DNA from: Deltaproteobacteria bacterium
Lineage (GTDB): Bacteria > Desulfobacterota > Desulfuromonadia > Geobacterales > DSM-12255
Direction of reading: 5' to 3'
Length of the DNA: 8,004 nucleotides
Assembly: GCA_017861215.1 (NCBI GenBank)
Contig: JAGFXN010000067.1
Span: 1 to 8,004 of the forward strand
Shown: piece by piece, positions 5,843 to 8,004 of the stretch
Position numbering within the stretch: the first letter of the stretch is position 1
Layout: every line of letters starts with the position of its first letter
Translations under genes and position numbers: made by a program
Notes under the pieces: generated by a model
Seen by the model: only the letters and a program-made list of their open reading frames with translations
Told to the model about the DNA's origin: nothing
Databases searched by the model: none

Positions 5843-6913
5843 TCATGCCTCTTCGGCAAAAAGTTCGTCGAATATCTCCTGCACCGTGCTCATCCGGTCG
5901 GCTTTCCAGGCATTGGAGCCGCAGAAGACGAGGCCGGTCTCGATATCGCCCCGCTGGGCACGGTCAAGTGAGGAGACTACGCAGAAACGCTCTCCTGATT
6001 CCTTGTAGGAACATTTTTTAAGGCACGCCATCCGGCAGACGGTATGATGGTCGACATCATACTGCCGAATCTTCTCTTTGTTGGAGACGATAGCCCGTCC
6101 CGGCAGCCCGGCAGGGCTCATAATCAGGCCGATATCCTCCTGGCGGCACTGCAGGTATGCCTGCTTGAAGGCATCGGCTGCATCGCACTCTTCGGTACAG
6201 ACGAAGCGGCTTGCCATCTGCACGCCATCAGCCCCCTGGTCAAGGGCGTACAGCAGATCATTTCTGTCCCAGATGCCTCCGGCGGCGATTATCGGGATGG
6301 CAGCTCCGGGGAACTCTGTCTGCAGATACTCTTTTATGGCTCTGATCGTACCGTACTGGTCATACTGACCGATACCGATCAGCTCCATCTTTTCGCCCAG
6401 GTGGCCGCCGGCAGTATCCGGATCTTCGACGACAATCGCATCAGGCAGGCGGTGAAACCCCTTCTCCCACTTGCGGACAATCAGCTGTGCGGCGCGCAGG
6501 GAGGAAACAATCGGCACCAGGGCAACATCCGGTGCATGTGCTGTCAGGCCGGGCAGGGTAAGCGGCAGACCGGCGCCGCATACAATCACTTTTGCACCGC
6601 CATCGATGGCCGCTGCCACCAGTTGCTCAAAGTCCGCCAGGGCTACCATGACATTGACGCCGATAATGCCGTCAGGAGCGATTTCATAGGCTTTTTTCAG
6701 CTCCGCCTTGAAGGCAAGCGGTTCTGCCTGCAGATAATTTCTGCCGTTATAGAATTCGCTGTTGAGGGCAATGCCGGCTGCAGCCACCAGGCCGACTCCG
6801 CCGCATTTTGCCACATGACCGGCCAGAGAGCCGCCCGAGATTCTCACTCCCATCCCGCCCTGGATCAGAGGATATCTGACCGTATGTTTACCTATCTGCA
6901 GCGGTTTGATCAT
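5843..6913 (-). CDS. NAD(P)H-dependent flavin oxidoreductase, nitronate monooxygenase/FabK-like
   Basis: This 356-residue TIM-barrel flavoprotein belongs to the NMO / 2-nitropropane dioxygenase family (PF03060 type). Seen in order: PLIQGGMG (15-22) near the N-terminal FMN-binding strand; AGGH (168-171), with H171 at the catalytic histidine position; AAGGI (210-214) and GADGVQMASRF (227-237), which bind FMN phosphate; and a C-terminal domain. That domain has a cysteine cluster C293-x3-C297-x3-C301-x9-C311, with C331 in FCGSNA nearby, which could hold a metal or Fe-S centre. The substrate is unknown: family members oxidise nitronates or reduce enoyl-ACP, and many anaerobe homologues are uncharacterised. 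The frame stays open upstream to 7012, but start 6913 is preferred because it has a strong ribosome site and begins just before the conserved core. It is predicted cytoplasmic, is a single-gene unit ending in a terminator, and has no obvious link to the respiratory operon. Confidence 0.9.
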   Translation of the reverse strand: MIKPLQIGKHTVRYPLIQGGMGVRISGGSLAGHVAKCGGVGLVAAAGIALNSEFYNGRNYLQAEPLAFKAELKKAYEIAPDGIIGVNVMVALADFEQLVAAAIDGGAKVIVCGAGLPLTLPGLTAHAPDVALVPIVSSLRAAQLIVRKWEKGFHRLPDAIVVEDPDTAGGHLGEKMELIGIGQYDQYGTIRAIKEYLQTEFPGAAIPIIAAGGIWDRNDLLYALDQGADGVQMASRFVCTEECDAADAFKQAYLQCRQEDIGLIMSPAGLPGRAIVSNKEKIRQYDVDHHTVCRMACLKKCSYKESGERFCVVSSLDRAQRGDIETGLVFCGSNAWKADRMSTVQEIFDELFAEEA

Positions 6914-6917
6914 CAAA

Positions 6918-6925
6918 CCCTCCCT
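6918..6925 (-). promoter_or_regulatory. Ribosome binding site that fixes the flavin oxidoreductase start
   Basis: AGGGAGGG on the minus strand ends four bases before the ATG at 6913. No comparable site precedes the upstream in-frame ATG at 7012, and the 33 extra residues there do not resemble the family. I saw no convincing -35/-10 pair for this gene between 6926 and 7010, though the stretch is AT-rich. Confidence 0.8.
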
Positions 6926-7019
6926 AGGTTTATTAGCTTTTAAACATATCAGAAAGAGGATACGGAGGTTTGTAATAGAATTGTAAAAATGGCGGCGGCC
7001 GGCAGGTGGCACGTGACTG

Positions 7020-7048
7020 TTGCATGGGACACACGGATTTCATATGAT
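7020..7048 (+). promoter_or_regulatory. Candidate sigma70 promoter for the histidine kinase gene
   Basis: TTGCAT (7020-7025) and TATGAT (7043-7048, five of six consensus bases) are separated by 17 bases. The start of transcription would be near 7055, leaving a leader of about 65 bases before the kinase ATG. The spacing is ideal but the -35 matches only three bases, so this is tentative. Confidence 0.4.
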
Positions 7049-7083
7049 CCATGAATAAGGAAAGCGGTGGCGCCGCGAAAGTG

Positions 7084-7096
7084 ATTGCAATGCAAT
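7084..7096. repeat. Short palindrome in the kinase leader
   Basis: ATTGCA-A-TGCAAT is a perfect 13-base inverted repeat with a single central base. It sits between the candidate promoter and the kinase start. The loop is too short for a good RNA hairpin, so a protein-binding site is more likely than an RNA element. A GC-rich potential stem (7064-7076) lies just upstream. Chance occurrence cannot be excluded. Confidence 0.25.
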
Positions 7097-7119
7097 TATC
7101 CGGATGTTACTCATAACCT

Positions 7120-8004
7120 ATGCAGCGTCTTAAATTTATTTTCAACCCGATCATCACCCTGGTGATTGTCCAGATTATCTGGATAGGACTGCTCGTACTC
7201 TGGATTCTCTGGTTTCTCGGACGACACTACGAACTGCGGGAACTGGCGGAAAAATACCGTCCGGAACTTGTGCCGCAGCATCTTAACTGGCCGGTACTGG
7301 CAGGCGGTATCATCATGCTTGCCCTGGTGCTTATCGGTCTTTACGTCATCTTCATCTACTGGCGGCGGCAGTCACGCCTGTATGCCGAACAGAAAACCTT
7401 CATCTCCCAGATTACCCACGAGCTGAAATCTCCCCTTGCCTCTATCCGCCTCCACCTGGAAACAATCAGGCTCCGCAAGCCGGCAGCGGAAAAGATGGAC
7501 CGGTTTCTTGACACCATGCTTGCTGATACCGAACGACTCAACAGCTTGATCAGCAACTTCCTGATGGCGGCCAAACTAGAACAGCGGCCCGTCAGAGGCG
7601 ATCTGCCGCTGATGGATTTCAGCAGCTTTGTCGTCAGATTTCTAGAGGATTTCAGCAGACATCTTCCTGACGGCGGCAGTCTCACCAGTGACATTGAAGC
7701 TGGGATATCGGCAAGAATTGAAGGCGACGGGATGGAGATGCTGCTGCGCAATCTGCTCGAAAACGCCTTCCTGTACAGCCCGCCATCACCGGAAGTCCAC
7801 GTAGCCCTGAAGAAATGCGGCAAGAACTGCACCCTTTCGGTCACCGATAATGGCAGAGGCATTGCAGCCAGGGAGCTGAAAAACATCTTCAGGATGTTCT
7901 ACCGCGTACGACAGTCGGGAGAGACAATACGCGGTACAGGACTCGGGCTTTACATCGTCAAATCGATCGTCGAAAGACACAAGGGAAAGATCAAGGCAGA
8001 GAGT
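7120..8004 (+). CDS. Two-component sensor histidine kinase (partial, 3' end off window)
   Basis: The visible 295 residues include two membrane helices (about 10-34 and 59-80) enclosing a loop of only some 24 residues, then a short linker with no room for a HAMP or PAS domain. The catalytic core follows. The H box is ITHELKSPLASIR with H100 as the phospho-acceptor. The N box is RNLLENAF with N211 and N215. G1 is DNGRGI (243-248), the F box IFRMFYRV (256-263) and G2 GTGLGLYIV (272-280). Only the last strand or so of the ATPase domain is missing. It would autophosphorylate and pass phosphate to a response regulator, probably encoded just downstream off the window. The stimulus is unknown; the tiny periplasmic loop suggests sensing within the membrane or through a partner. 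An in-frame TAA at 7114-7116 fixes ATG 7120 as the first possible ATG, but the ribosome site is poor. It is divergent from the flavin oxidoreductase. Confidence 0.93.
   Translation, partial: MQRLKFIFNPIITLVIVQIIWIGLLVLWILWFLGRHYELRELAEKYRPELVPQHLNWPVLAGGIIMLALVLIGLYVIFIYWRRQSRLYAEQKTFISQITHELKSPLASIRLHLETIRLRKPAAEKMDRFLDTMLADTERLNSLISNFLMAAKLEQRPVRGDLPLMDFSSFVVRFLEDFSRHLPDGGSLTSDIEAGISARIEGDGMEMLLRNLLENAFLYSPPSPEVHVALKKCGKNCTLSVTDNGRGIAARELKNIFRMFYRVRQSGETIRGTGLGLYIVKSIVERHKGKIKAES

Noticed and set aside
6044..6943. Plus-strand open frame (299 codons) opposite the flavin oxidoreductase
   Set aside because: It is antisense to a clear NMO-family gene, has no recognisable motif or ribosome site, and is explained by the codon use of the real gene.
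6928..6945. GTTTA-N8-TAAAC inverted repeat upstream of the flavin oxidoreductase
   Set aside because: Five-base AT-rich arms are common by chance in an AT-rich intergenic stretch, with no second copy seen to support an operator.
6914..7012. Extended N-terminus of the flavin oxidoreductase from an ATG at 7012
   Set aside because: The 33 extra residues do not resemble the family, and the strong ribosome site at 6918-6925 points to the start at 6913.
7007..7024. Sigma54-like -24/-12 elements (TGGCACG ... TTGCA)
   Set aside because: The GG and GC dinucleotides are 12 bases apart instead of the required 10, and sigma54 tolerates little change in spacing.
6989..7116. Two 21-codon frames linked by ATGA (6989-7054 and 7051-7116) ahead of the kinase
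   Set aside because: Neither has a ribosome site, both are of random-like composition, and the candidate promoter would start transcription after both ATGs.

Overview
The window looks like a chromosomal segment from a Desulfuromonadales/Geobacter-type bacterium. This rests on gene content, not a database match: a b6f-like cytochrome b and Rieske protein sit next to a multiheme (CXXCH)5 cytochrome, an A2-type haem-copper oxidase and a Geobacter-style SCO protein with a C-terminal membrane anchor. Base composition looks moderately GC-rich and even. I see no insertion sequence, tRNA, rRNA, CRISPR array or other sign of recent transfer.

Layout. Positions 1-5614 hold one minus-strand operon, read from right to left: Rieske Fe-S protein, cytochrome b, membrane-anchored pentahaem cytochrome c, SCO/SenC copper chaperone, oxidase subunit I, subunit III and subunit IV (cut by the window edge). 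Three junctions are ATGA start/stop overlaps. Two have gaps of 10-12 bases. Only the cytochrome c/SCO junction is looser (35 bases), with a small hairpin and a TTG start. A candidate sigma70 promoter (5709-5736) and a leader with inverted repeats precede the Rieske gene. A strong intrinsic terminator (5783-5816) insulates the operon from the upstream minus-strand gene, an NMO/FabK-like flavin oxidoreductase (5843-6913). A 206-base divergent intergenic region follows, then a plus-strand sensor histidine kinase that runs off the right edge (7120-8004).

How the genes work together. The first three genes encode a quinol:cytochrome c oxidoreductase (a bc complex). The rest encode a terminal oxidase and its copper-insertion factor. 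Together they describe a quinol -> bc complex -> c-type haem -> O2 electron route made from one transcript. The Rieske box II lacks the usual serine, and the cytochrome b shows b6-type haem spacing. Both fit a low-potential (menaquinol) bc complex. Subunit II, which carries CuA, is not in the window and is presumably beyond the left edge or elsewhere.

I did not find a clearly undescribed system. The points most worth checking are the fused bc/oxidase operon, the pentahaem subunit with exactly ten histidines, the Rieske and cytochrome b residue changes, the absent subunit II, and the cysteine cluster in the flavin oxidoreductase.
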